DNA from: Candidatus Aminicenantota bacterium
Lineage (GTDB): Bacteria; Acidobacteriota; Aminicenantia; UBA2199
NCBI GenBank assembly: GCA_029938635.1
Contig: JAOZUQ010000020.1
Location: 1 to 41,156, forward strand
Direction of reading: 5' to 3'
Length of the DNA: 41,156 bases
Under the pieces are notes generated by a model. That model made no database searches. It was not told where the DNA came from and saw only the letters and a list, made by a program, of their open reading frames with translations. Every line of letters starts with the position of its first letter. Position 1 is the first letter of the stretch. Shown here in pieces: positions 8,201 through 15,615 of this stretch. The position numbers and the translations under genes were made by a program.

Positions 8201-9340
8201 ATGGAAAGTATAGGTGAACTTGTGGGAGGGATTGCTCATGATTTCAATAATATATTAACTGCAGTAAACGGATATGCAGAGATGGCATTAAAAAAAATAA
8301 AGCCGGACAAATGGGAATACAGGATAGTAAATAATATTTTAAAAAGCGGTAAACAAGCAGTGGATCTGGTTCAAAAATTGTTGGGTTTCAGTAGAAAGCA
8401 GATCATAAAACCGAAAGTAATTGATATTAATGAGGCGATCAGGGAATTGAATGATATCCTTGCCCGGTTGATCGGTGAAGATATTGAAATAGAATATTTT
8501 CTCAAAGATGGGATAAGGCCCATAAAAGCCGATCATATGCAGATCGAACAGATCATAATAAACCTTTGTATAAATTCCAGAGATGCTATCAATCAGAAGA
8601 CACATAAGGCATCCCGAAAAAAAATCGTAGTTGAAACTAATGAAGTAATGATCAGTGATGAATTTCTCAAATCACATATTGGATCAGCGACAGGAAAACA
8701 TATACTGATATCTGTCAGTGATAATGGAGTTGGAATGAAATCCGAAATAAAAGAGAGGATTTTTGAACCCTTCTTCACAACAAAAAGTTTTGGAAAAGGA
8801 ACCGGGCTGGGGCTCTCCACCGTTTATGGTATTGTCAAACAGAATAAAGGTTCCATATATATTTACAGCGAAGATGGTGAGGGGACAACGGTAAAAATAT
8901 ACTGGCCTGTCTCCAGGGAAAAAAAATTCGTGGAACCCATCACTTCTGAAATGGAAAAAGTGGTAGGTGGAAATGAGACTATCCTCTTTGTGGAAGATGA
9001 CGATGCTGTGAGAGAGTTTTCTGTAGCCACCCTGGAAGAACTGGGATACAAGGTTTACCATATGTCAAATGGGCTGGAAGCTGTGGAGAAAATCAAATCC
9101 GGTTTGACAGACATTGACCTCCTTATTACCGATGTAATAATGCCTAAAATGGGAGGGAAGGAATTGGAGGGTATTGCAAGAGAATTAATTCCCGGTCTTA
9201 AAGTATTATTTGCCTCAGGTTATACTGATAATTATATTGTTCACAGCGGAGTCCTGGAAGAGGGGGTTAATTTCATCCAGAAACCTTTCTCCATCCTGGC
9301 TATTACGAAAAAGATCAGGGAAGTTATCTCAAAAGATTAA
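5210..9340 (+). CDS. Hybrid sensor histidine kinase: two-propeller periplasmic sensor, Y_Y_Y, PAS, HisKA, HATPase, receiver
   Basis: This 1376-residue membrane kinase has a signal peptide or anchor (residues ~7-24), then about 14 Reg_prop repeats, each with a W(I/V/F)GT..GGLN.(F/L)D signature, enough for two seven-bladed propellers (to ~residue 700). A Y_Y_Y domain (about 720-800) and one membrane helix (about 815-832) follow, then a PAS domain (867-~985). The transmitter has H-box GGIAHDFNN with His1010, N-box Asn1118, and G boxes DNGVGM (from Asp1171) and GTGLGLS. The receiver keeps the acidic pair EDDD, phospho-acceptor Asp1308 in LLITDVIMP and Lys1358. This is the layout of Bacteroides-type hybrid two-component systems, which typically sense carbohydrates, but it ends at the receiver with no AraC-type DNA-binding domain. 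The signal must therefore pass to another protein or act as a phosphate sink. It starts 2 bases after the PduO stop, so it is probably translationally coupled. The ligand is unknown. Confidence 0.93.
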   Translation: MNSGGVKYIVFAIILFLASSLIYSERIKFQRISVEQGLSHGSVYSIIQDREGYMWFGTGDGLNRYDGYGFKTYRYDPSDPDSIISGKMGEIYQDSRGIIWIGTWGSGLSSFDPKNNHFVNFKSDPDDPGTISHDRIEVILEDKKGNIWIGTEKGGLNKLDPVSFKFTRYQNNPDSPVSLINDEVKALCEDPDGNLWIGTDGGLSLLKTGMEGSVRFIHQVHIAGNPNSLSNNRIRALCVDINGHIWVGTKGGGISTFDPKEKKIRFRHFKHIAGNSNSISENSIASLYRDSEGDIWIGTYNKGLNRYSLKDNKFSRFYYDSRDSFSLSHNRPEAIFEDHSKNLWIGTLGGGLNKLDLKPEKFKNYMHDSAEKNSLPHPAVRSISQKEDSLYIGTESGLTRYDPGKNLFTHYKNNPVNSNSISGNRVWSVMVDHKGYVWVGTFSNGLNKIWFKNGKMKVDRFKNDPLDNKSLSFNRVQVIFEDNDGDVWAGTSDGLNLFKGGDKNKRVQRFFYSRENENTLSNNYILAIHQDSSGILWIGTLRGLNRFDKIKGEFTRFFFDPDEENSLSNNTILTITESIHDPGVLWIGTDDGGLNRLDVNKGIFNRYLEKDGLPGNVVNGILEDDNGFLWLSTNGGLSKFDPENIIFRNYKKSSGIEGLGFIRNSSLKSGTGELYFGSITGMISFFPEDIKDNPFVPRIVITSFKKLGEEIKTKRPFRYNDEIRLSYKENFISFEFAALDYTNVKENRYSYFLKGVDYSWINSGSTRIASYNHLSPGNYLFSVKGSNNDGIWSEKEASLKIVIVPAYWQTLWFRIIVVSLVFFLIALFYRMRVNRITRTNRKLSEINLSLSREIKNRRDAEEALRESEESYKTLFLSANDSIFLLKDGVFVKCNVKTPQLFGFRDESGILGQSVVQFSPELQPDGQRSSHFNEYIKNALSGETQRFNWRFIKEDGASFDTEISLNKLEIGKQLLIQVILRDITEQKKLQERLAVTQKMESIGELVGGIAHDFNNILTAVNGYAEMALKKIKPDKWEYRIVNNILKSGKQAVDLVQKLLGFSRKQIIKPKVIDINEAIRELNDILARLIGEDIEIEYFLKDGIRPIKADHMQIEQIIINLCINSRDAINQKTHKASRKKIVVETNEVMISDEFLKSHIGSATGKHILISVSDNGVGMKSEIKERIFEPFFTTKSFGKGTGLGLSTVYGIVKQNKGSIYIYSEDGEGTTVKIYWPVSREKKFVEPITSEMEKVVGGNETILFVEDDDAVREFSVATLEELGYKVYHMSNGLEAVEKIKSGLTDIDLLITDVIMPKMGGKELEGIARELIPGLKVLFASGYTDNYIVHSGVLEEGVNFIQKPFSILAITKKIREVISKD

Positions 9341-9407
9341 ATCTTTGTCACTGAAAATTTTTCTATGAGATGAAATCCCCCGGGTTTTTACTTTATTTTC
9401 CGGTTAT

Positions 9408-9413
9408 TATAAT
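9408..9413 (+). promoter_or_regulatory. Candidate -10 element 8 bases before ATG 9422
   Basis: A perfect TATAAT ends 8 bases before the symporter ATG, and no Shine-Dalgarno sequence is present in the gap. The best -35 is TTTACT at 9387-9392 with a short 15-base spacer. If used, transcription would begin about at the start codon. Medium-to-low confidence because the -35 is poor. Confidence 0.4.
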
Positions 9414-9421
9414 ATTTCTTA

Positions 9422-11011
9422 ATGACAAACAATAATTCTTCTCATAAAAAGATACTTTACGGAATAATAGCGGCAATTATAATAGGTTTCTTAACCGGGG
9501 GATTTCTACCGTCAATAGCAAAACAATTCTCGATCCTGGGTGAGTTATTCCTGAATCTTCTCATGATGATCGTAGTTCCGCTTGTTATGCTGTCGATTAT
9601 TGTAGGGATCACAAATCTTGGAGACATTAGAAAAATTGGAGGTATCGGTAAGAGGACTGTCCTGTATTATTTTGCAACAACCGGCCTTTCAGTCCTTGTG
9701 GGGCTTATCCTTGTAAATATTATTCAGCCTGGGAAAGGTGTAATTCCGGGAGAGAAGCTGCCGGAACTTTCCTATAAGGTAGATCCTGCAGATCCGAATA
9801 GTGTGATTATAACAGGTGAAGAATTAAAGAAGACCGAATACGGGGATAAATATATCCTCATTCTTCTCGATCAGAATCTGAGAGGTGAGCTGAGTGATGT
9901 TTCTCCCGGCAGGATACGTGTAAAATCATGGAAGAAAATTGACTCGAAGAATGTGATATATCTTAAAAGGAAAAACGGGTTTGATTTCGCAGTTTATTTA
10001 AGAGGGGATATTGTTGCATCCGCGGAAGTAAAGCCTGAACCTCAGGGGAAAGGGATAGAAATTACTCTTCCCATTTCTGACAATATCCTGGAAAAAAGAG
10101 ATCAGAATATTGTTAATACTATAAAAAGTGTTTTTACCGGGAATAAGAAAGAGGGGAGGGAAGGGCTGATACCACGAAATATTTTTAATGCAATGCAGCG
10201 GATGGAAATTCTCCCGTTAATTTTCTTTGCTCTTCTTTTTGGTGCAGCATTAACTGTGATTGGTGATAAAGGGAAAAAAACTATTGAAATTATTTCAGGC
10301 CTGAATGAAGCTGTGATGAAAATAGTAGACTGGATAATGATCGTCGCTCCCTTTGGAATATTCGGAATAATATCGGCCCGGATAGGGATTGCCGGCGGAT
10401 TCAAAGAATTCCTTCCGGAATTGGGAGCTGTGGGGACTTACAGCTTTACTGTGGTTTTAGGATTAACGATCCATGGAGTGTTCACTCTTCCGATGATCCT
10501 CCGGTTCATCGGAAAAAGAGATCCTGTTAAATTTCTGATCGGCGTAGGAACACCTTTACTGAGTGCATTTTCAACAGCTTCAAGTTCAGCGACTCTTCCT
10601 CTGACACTGGATGCGGTGGAAGAACAGAACGGGATATCAAAAAAAACTGCAGGTTTTGTTCTCCCGATAGGTGCAACAATAAATATGGACGGAACTGCAC
10701 TTTATGAAGCAGTAGCAGCAATGTTCATTGCTCAGGTTTACGGGATCAACCTGGGGCCTGCAGAGCAGATCATAATTTTTCTGACAGCAACTCTGGCTGC
10801 TATCGGGGCGGCAGGGATTCCCCAGGCCGGCCTTGTTACGATGGTGATAGTTTTAAAAGCAGTTAATCTGCCGATAGAAGGGATAGGTCTTATCCTGACA
10901 GTTGACTGGCTGCTTGACCGTTTCAGGACAACAGTAAATGTATGGGGAGACAGCGTAGGTACAGGTGTTATCGAAACCCTTGAGAACAGAGCTGCAAAAA
11001 AGCTATTATGA
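9422..11011 (+). CDS. Dicarboxylate/amino acid:cation symporter (GltP/GltPh family) with inserted periplasmic domain
   Basis: This 529-residue secondary transporter takes up acidic amino acids or dicarboxylates with Na+ or H+. All core motifs of the DAACS fold are visible: HP1 with SSSATLPLTL, TM7 NMDGTALYEA, HP2 AAGIPQAGLVTM, and TM8 DRFRTTVNVWGDSVGTG. The TM8 pattern D-x-x-R-T-x-V-N matches the aspartate-coordinating residues of GltPh and glutamate carriers, so aspartate or glutamate is the best substrate guess. Family members are usually about 400-440 residues. The excess lies between TM3 and TM4: residues ~112-235 form a beta-rich soluble segment where relatives have a short loop. By family topology that loop is outside the inner membrane. 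No Shine-Dalgarno sequence precedes the ATG. The SDR gene follows 26 bases downstream. Confidence 0.9.
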   Translation: MTNNNSSHKKILYGIIAAIIIGFLTGGFLPSIAKQFSILGELFLNLLMMIVVPLVMLSIIVGITNLGDIRKIGGIGKRTVLYYFATTGLSVLVGLILVNIIQPGKGVIPGEKLPELSYKVDPADPNSVIITGEELKKTEYGDKYILILLDQNLRGELSDVSPGRIRVKSWKKIDSKNVIYLKRKNGFDFAVYLRGDIVASAEVKPEPQGKGIEITLPISDNILEKRDQNIVNTIKSVFTGNKKEGREGLIPRNIFNAMQRMEILPLIFFALLFGAALTVIGDKGKKTIEIISGLNEAVMKIVDWIMIVAPFGIFGIISARIGIAGGFKEFLPELGAVGTYSFTVVLGLTIHGVFTLPMILRFIGKRDPVKFLIGVGTPLLSAFSTASSSATLPLTLDAVEEQNGISKKTAGFVLPIGATINMDGTALYEAVAAMFIAQVYGINLGPAEQIIIFLTATLAAIGAAGIPQAGLVTMVIVLKAVNLPIEGIGLILTVDWLLDRFRTTVNVWGDSVGTGVIETLENRAAKKLL

Positions 11012-11037
11012 TAAAAAAGAATGAAGAGGTAAATTAA

Positions 11038-11865
11038 ATGCGAAATTTTTCAGGAAAAAATGTTTTTATTACAGGTGGTGCCAGCGGGATCGGGCTTGCA
11101 ACTGCAGAAGAGCTTATCCGTAAAGGTGCTAATATTATGATCTTTGATTACAATCCGGAAGCTATAAACAATGCGTTAGATCATCTAAAATTACTAGCTA
11201 AAGAAAAAAATGTAAGTTGTGAGGCAAAAGAGGGTGATGTTGTAGATTTTGAATCGATAAAAAGGGCCGTTGACTATATGGAAGAGAGGGGAAATCCAGT
11301 TGACTTACTTATAACTTCGGCCGGGATTGCCCACCCCGGAGCACTTTTTGAACTGGATATTGATATTATAAAAAGGACAATAGATATTGATCTGCTGGGG
11401 ACTATTTATGCCTGTAGAGCAGTTTTACCCGGAATGGTAAAAAGAGGAGGAGATTCCCATATAGCATTGATCAGTTCTGTAGCAGGAGTATTGGGGGTAT
11501 ATGGATATTCGGTATACGGAGCCGCAAAATTCGGAGTGCACGGTCTTGGAGAAGTACTCCTCCAGGAGTTAAAACCATATAATATCCCGGTTACAGTTCT
11601 ATTTCCGCCGGATACGGATACGCCTCAACTGGCTTATGAAAGTAAGTTCAAACCGGATGCTACCAAGGCAATCAGCGGTACAATAAAACCAGTTTCTGCT
11701 AAATATGTTGCAAAATGTTTGATCAGGGGAATCGAAAAAGAGAAGTTTCAGGTGGTCCCGACCTTTTCAGGAAAGATGACGGTTTTTTCCGCTAAAATGT
11801 TCGCCCCCCTTTTAAGGTGGTATCTGGCAAAGATTGTTATGAAGGTCGAAAAGAAACGTTCATAA
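11038..11865 (+). CDS. SDR-family oxidoreductase, 3-ketodihydrosphingosine reductase-like
   Basis: This 275-residue NAD(P)-dependent short-chain dehydrogenase has the cofactor motif TGGASGIG at residues 12-19, Ser146/147 and the catalytic pair Tyr160-x3-Lys164 (YGAAK). The NAG motif is replaced by SAG. Residues 190-196 read PPDTDTP, the signature just after the catalytic region in eukaryotic KDSR and bacterial homologues, which reduce 3-ketosphinganine to sphinganine. The C-terminal ~25 residues are hydrophobic and could be a membrane anchor, also as in KDSR. Other SDRs acting on long-chain ketones share this motif, so the substrate is tentative. GAGGT precedes the ATG. It sits 26 bases after the symporter gene. 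No serine palmitoyltransferase gene is in the window. Confidence 0.8.
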   Translation: MRNFSGKNVFITGGASGIGLATAEELIRKGANIMIFDYNPEAINNALDHLKLLAKEKNVSCEAKEGDVVDFESIKRAVDYMEERGNPVDLLITSAGIAHPGALFELDIDIIKRTIDIDLLGTIYACRAVLPGMVKRGGDSHIALISSVAGVLGVYGYSVYGAAKFGVHGLGEVLLQELKPYNIPVTVLFPPDTDTPQLAYESKFKPDATKAISGTIKPVSAKYVAKCLIRGIEKEKFQVVPTFSGKMTVFSAKMFAPLLRWYLAKIVMKVEKKRS

Positions 11866-11873
11866 ATTAGATA

Positions 11874-11896
11874 GCAGGGGAACAACGTTCCCCTGC
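11874..11896. terminator. Bidirectional intrinsic terminator
   Basis: A perfect 10-bp stem, GCAGGGGAAC paired with GTTCCCCTGC, with a 3-base loop (AAC), lies in the 39-base gap between the convergent SDR and tricorn genes. AT-rich, T-containing tracts flank it on both sides. Its GC-rich stem stands out against the background, and it can serve both transcripts. Confidence 0.85.
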
Positions 11897-11904
11897 ATAT
11901 TTAC

Positions 11905-14900
11905 TTATCTTTTCTCAATGATAAATGATTCGTGCTCAGGTTTTACGATTGGTACTTTTTTCAGTTTTTCTAATATATATTTGATCCCTGTTTCCAATTG
12001 AGAGTCGATCCCTCCGGACATTTTTAATGAATCATTATCTATCGGAATATCAGGATCAACACCATAATTCTCAATGATCCATTTACCCTTTGTATCATAT
12101 ATCCTGTAGTCTGGTGCTGTAATTCCTCCACCATCCATTAATTTTATAAACATAGATACTCCTACCAATCCTCCCCATGTCCTGGTTCCGATTACCGGCC
12201 CCATCTTAAGAGTTTTGAATACGAAAGGGAGTTCATCTCCTCCAGATCCGGCCTGTTTGTTTGTTAACAATACCATATGAGCATTTATTGCATTCGGAGG
12301 GCTGATCTGATCGGTGGAATACCTTCTGGTCCAGTATGAATGGATCTTCCTGTTAAGCCTTCTGAGAAAGATACTCGGATCAAGTCCTCCACCATTATAT
12401 CTTCCATCGATGATCAATCCTTTCTTTGTTAGCTGGGAAAGAAAATATTTAGGGAATTCCCGGGCAGTGCCATTAAAAGTGTCAGGGAAATGTATGTATC
12501 CGATCTTACCGCCTGATGATTTTTCAACCTTCTTCCTGTTCTGTTCTACCCAGTCCTGATAGCGGAGGGTATATTCACCTCGAATGGTTTTTACTTTGAT
12601 CTGTTTTGCTCCGGTTAATATCGGTTTTGAATTTGTTGTGATAGTAATTACCTCATCAGCTTTATCTTCAAAATACATATAAATGTTCTTTTTGGTATTT
12701 ACATCCTTTCCATTAATTTTAAGAAGGTAATCTCCTTCCTCTACATTTCTCCCCGGGCCTGTCAGAGGCGGGATCACATTTCTTGTCCAGTCGGGAGTCC
12801 TGTAGATTTTTCCGAATCTGTATAAGTTGTTCTTTTTATCTATTTTCCAGTCAACACCAAGCATTCCAGTTCCTGTCCGTTCAGCTTTCCTTTTTTTGTC
12901 GCCCCCGAACACATAGGTGTGGGATGTACTCAGTTCACCTATCATTTCACCAATAAGGTAGCCGACATCTCCCCTGTATGAAGCTGATTTAAGAAGTTCT
13001 CCATATTTGTTCCCGATCGCTTTCCAGTCATTGCCTTTCATCGCGGGTTCATAGTAGAAATCTCTCTCAAATCTCCATGTTTCATTGTAGAGCTGATTCC
13101 ACTCTTTTTTCGGGTCGATCTTCATCTTAAGTTTACTAAGGTTGATGATCTTTTCTTTTCCCTTCACTACGGCCTTCATTATTCCGATAGATTTTCCCTT
13201 TTTGAAAGCAAGATGGGTCCCTTTTGATGATAACTTATAGCCGCTGACTCCTTTCACAAGGATTTTCTCTTTTCTTGTTTTCAGCGAGAATGCACAGAGG
13301 TTCCTGGGGCCAAGGCTTCTGTACTGAAATCTGTTGTAGTCCCCTTTATCTGAATTAAGGTAAAAAATGTTTTCAGAGTTTATAGTAAGTTTTCTGTAAT
13401 TGGATGGGGGAACAGGTAATTTCTCTATCCTTTCTGAAATGCCATCAAAGTCAATTTTTGTAATTATTTTTGATGTGGATTTTTTCTTTTCTTTTAACTC
13501 TCCCGATTCATCACTCATGAAAGGGAGGAGAGGAGGGGCATCCGTGGTGAGTGAAATGGAATAGATTCCCGAAGAGTTTTTATAAACCATCTCCCAATCG
13601 AAATCTCCATAAACAGGGTTGAAATATCTGTGTGAGACAAAGATCAGATGTTTGCCGTCTTTTGAGAAAACAGGGTGAAAATCGTTGAAAGTGCCGTTCG
13701 AAACACATTCGGATACTTTCTTTTCAACCGAGTAGATGTATATCTTTGTGACAAGATCGGAATCCATTTTGGAATATGCAATGAACCTGCTGTCGGGTGA
13801 CCATGAATAATCGTAGATCGGTTTATCCTTGAGGTCAATATCTACATTCTCATACTCTGCTTTATCTACTTTTGTTATTTTTTTAGTTGATATTTCAACA
13901 ATGTAAAATGAGAGTGTCTGATCGGCAAATATCAGCATCTTTCCGTCAGGTGACCATAACAGGTTCTGCCTGTATCCATCCTTATATTCTGTAAGCCTTA
14001 TTGGTTTGTTGTTCCCTAAGGAATCAACAATATACAACTCATGTTCCCCTGACCGGTCAGAAATAAATGCGATCCTTTTCCCGTCAGGTGACCAGATCCC
14101 GTCTTTATCATTTGATCCACAGTCAGAAGAGATGTTTCTGGTAGGGCCATCTTTCTCAGGCACTGTGAATATTTCCCCACGTGCCGTGATCAGAGCGCGT
14201 TTACCGGATGGTGAACAGTCGAAACTGGTTATGAAATTTTTTACGTTCTTGATATATGGCCTTGTCTCAGGTGCATCTGCCAGGATCTTTATACCCGGAT
14301 CGTAGGAAAGGTTTTTAACCGGATCAAATATTTTAAGAGTTCCCCCGTGTTCATATATAATATTTGCAGGTCCGGCCGAAGCTCTTCTGACATCAAACTT
14401 TTTGTGAGATGTTTTCCGGGTTATTTTGCCGGTTTCAGTATTGTAAGAATAAAGATTCAAAGTGCCGTTTCTGTCTGAAGTGAAATATATCTCTTCTCCG
14501 ATCCAGACAGGAGATCTGTCTGTTCCTCTGAACTTTGTTATTCTTTTATCAATATTTGATTTAAGGTCATAAATAAAGATATCCTGTGCAAGGCCGCCCT
14601 TATATCTTTTCCAGGTCCTGTGTTCTCTTGCGACCTTATTGTAAGCTATCTTTGATCCGTCAGCGGAAAAACTTCCCCAGGCAGCTTCATGCATGATCAG
14701 CTTTTCAAGGCCTGTCCCATCGGGATTTATCAAATAAAGATTTGTGTATCTTCCGAAACTGTTACGGGTAGAAGAAAAAATAATCTTGTTCTTCACCGGG
14801 TCCCATCCTACAACGGTATCAGAACCGGGATGATAAGTTACCCTGGTTATTTCTCCTCCGAACATGTTCATTGTATAAATATCAGTATTCCCGTCATATT

Positions 14901-15171
14901 GACCGGAGAAAGCAATCATTTTCCCATCGTTTGATATTTTTGGGAACAACTCCTCTCCATCATTTGTGGTCAGCCTTTCAGCAGGACCTCCGGTAGTTTT
15001 CCCCTTCCAGATATCTCCTCCATATACAAAAACAATTGTATCTTTATGGATATCCGGATATCTAAAAATATGTCCGGATTCGGCAGCTTTTCCTCCGAAT
15101 GATGGTAAAGCAATAAATAATGCAAAAATAAGGCTTAATAATACTACTGCAAATGATCTGGCTGTTTTCAT
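11905..15171 (-). CDS. Exported tricorn-like protease, S41 family
   Basis: This 1088-residue exported peptidase starts at ATG 15171, preceded by GGAGG, and begins with a signal peptide (MKTARSF, then a hydrophobic stretch to about residue 25). An upstream in-frame ATG at 15294 would add 41 residues ahead of the signal peptide and is unlikely. The N-terminal half is WD40/PD40-like propeller repeats (SPDGKRIAFISDRSG types), as in the beta6 and beta7 propellers of tricorn. A C1-type helical domain, a PDZ domain (GDYLLKINGKDV) and the S41 catalytic core follow. The tricorn catalytic residues are all recognisable: Ser750-His751 (STSHTY), nucleophile Ser976 (AGSGGDE) and Glu1034 (IENYGVDPD). Tricorn degrades peptides released by other proteases; this exported form probably works in the periplasm or on the surface. 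A promoter is proposed at 15193-15221. Confidence 0.92.
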   Translation of the reverse strand: MKTARSFAVVLLSLIFALFIALPSFGGKAAESGHIFRYPDIHKDTIVFVYGGDIWKGKTTGGPAERLTTNDGEELFPKISNDGKMIAFSGQYDGNTDIYTMNMFGGEITRVTYHPGSDTVVGWDPVKNKIIFSSTRNSFGRYTNLYLINPDGTGLEKLIMHEAAWGSFSADGSKIAYNKVAREHRTWKRYKGGLAQDIFIYDLKSNIDKRITKFRGTDRSPVWIGEEIYFTSDRNGTLNLYSYNTETGKITRKTSHKKFDVRRASAGPANIIYEHGGTLKIFDPVKNLSYDPGIKILADAPETRPYIKNVKNFITSFDCSPSGKRALITARGEIFTVPEKDGPTRNISSDCGSNDKDGIWSPDGKRIAFISDRSGEHELYIVDSLGNNKPIRLTEYKDGYRQNLLWSPDGKMLIFADQTLSFYIVEISTKKITKVDKAEYENVDIDLKDKPIYDYSWSPDSRFIAYSKMDSDLVTKIYIYSVEKKVSECVSNGTFNDFHPVFSKDGKHLIFVSHRYFNPVYGDFDWEMVYKNSSGIYSISLTTDAPPLLPFMSDESGELKEKKKSTSKIITKIDFDGISERIEKLPVPPSNYRKLTINSENIFYLNSDKGDYNRFQYRSLGPRNLCAFSLKTRKEKILVKGVSGYKLSSKGTHLAFKKGKSIGIMKAVVKGKEKIINLSKLKMKIDPKKEWNQLYNETWRFERDFYYEPAMKGNDWKAIGNKYGELLKSASYRGDVGYLIGEMIGELSTSHTYVFGGDKKRKAERTGTGMLGVDWKIDKKNNLYRFGKIYRTPDWTRNVIPPLTGPGRNVEEGDYLLKINGKDVNTKKNIYMYFEDKADEVITITTNSKPILTGAKQIKVKTIRGEYTLRYQDWVEQNRKKVEKSSGGKIGYIHFPDTFNGTAREFPKYFLSQLTKKGLIIDGRYNGGGLDPSIFLRRLNRKIHSYWTRRYSTDQISPPNAINAHMVLLTNKQAGSGGDELPFVFKTLKMGPVIGTRTWGGLVGVSMFIKLMDGGGITAPDYRIYDTKGKWIIENYGVDPDIPIDNDSLKMSGGIDSQLETGIKYILEKLKKVPIVKPEHESFIIEKR

Positions 15172-15192
15172 TGTTTCCTCCGTTAATCTTGA

Positions 15193-15221
15193 AAAATACC
15201 AAAAAGAATGTTTGGTTGCAA
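15193..15221 (-). promoter_or_regulatory. Candidate promoter of the tricorn-like gene
   Basis: On the minus strand, TTGCAA (15221-15216), a 17-base spacer and TATTTT (15198-15193) lie about 22 bases upstream of ATG 15171. This gives a short leader that includes the GGAGG ribosome-binding site. Confidence 0.4.
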
Positions 15222-15344
15222 TGGAAACTGTTAAAAATAATAATTTTATAACCTTTAAAAAAAGAAATTTGTTGAAATTTTTCTTAAGTTCCATTAAATA
15301 GTAATCATAATAGTTTTTAAAATTAATTTAACCGGAGGAGTTGA

Positions 15345-15605
15345 ATGAAATTAAATGTAAAGGCTTTTGCAATTACATGTGCGATCACCATTGGTTTCGG
15401 GCTTCTTTTTATCACCTGGTGGAAGATCCTTCTGGACGGATCTAATTTTAACCCGACCGTGATCGGGAAAGTATACAGAGGATATAACCTCAGTTTTTCA
15501 GGCAGCCTTATTGGGTTCCTCTGGGGATTTTTCGACGGGTTGATAGGCGGAGCAATTTTTGCATCTATCTATAATTTTCTTGTAACAAAATTCGGCAAGA
15601 AATAA
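15345..15605 (+). CDS. Small two-helix membrane protein (type often annotated as bacteriophage holin)
   Basis: This 86-residue protein has two predicted membrane helices, about residues 7-28 and 50-80, joined by a polar loop (LLDGSNFNPTVIGKVYRGYNLS). The second helix is glycine-rich (FLWGFFDGLIGGAIFASIYNFL). A conserved small family with this KVYRGY...GSLIG.(L/W)WGFFDGLIGGAIFA pattern is widely auto-named 'bacteriophage holin' in bacterial genomes, but there is no phage gene here and lysis function is unproven. The start is clear: GGAGGAG is 6 bases before the ATG. It is divergent from the tricorn gene and convergent with the BNR gene, with only 10 bases between the stops, so it is transcribed alone. 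A CATAAT at 15306-15311 could be its -10 box. Confidence 0.75.
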   Translation: MKLNVKAFAITCAITIGFGLLFITWWKILLDGSNFNPTVIGKVYRGYNLSFSGSLIGFLWGFFDGLIGGAIFASIYNFLVTKFGKK

Positions 15606-15615
15606 AAAATCTGTT

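Noticed and set aside
9375-9392. Terminator hairpin at AAATCCCCCGGGTTTTT
   Set aside because: The arms AAATCCC and GGGTTTT leave a 2-base loop and include a mismatch, so a stable hairpin is unlikely.
10527-10721. Minus-strand reading frame inside the symporter gene (and similar antisense frames elsewhere)
   Set aside because: They lie opposite strongly conserved coding regions, lack ribosome-binding sites and show no recognisable domains.
15172-15294. N-terminal extension of the tricorn-like protein to ATG 15294
   Set aside because: ATG 15171 has GGAGG and begins a signal peptide; the extension would bury it and crosses the proposed promoter.
15345-15605. Phage holin and therefore a prophage remnant
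   Set aside because: The family name is often 'bacteriophage holin', but there are no endolysin, capsid or integrase genes nearby and the gene sits among ordinary chromosomal genes.
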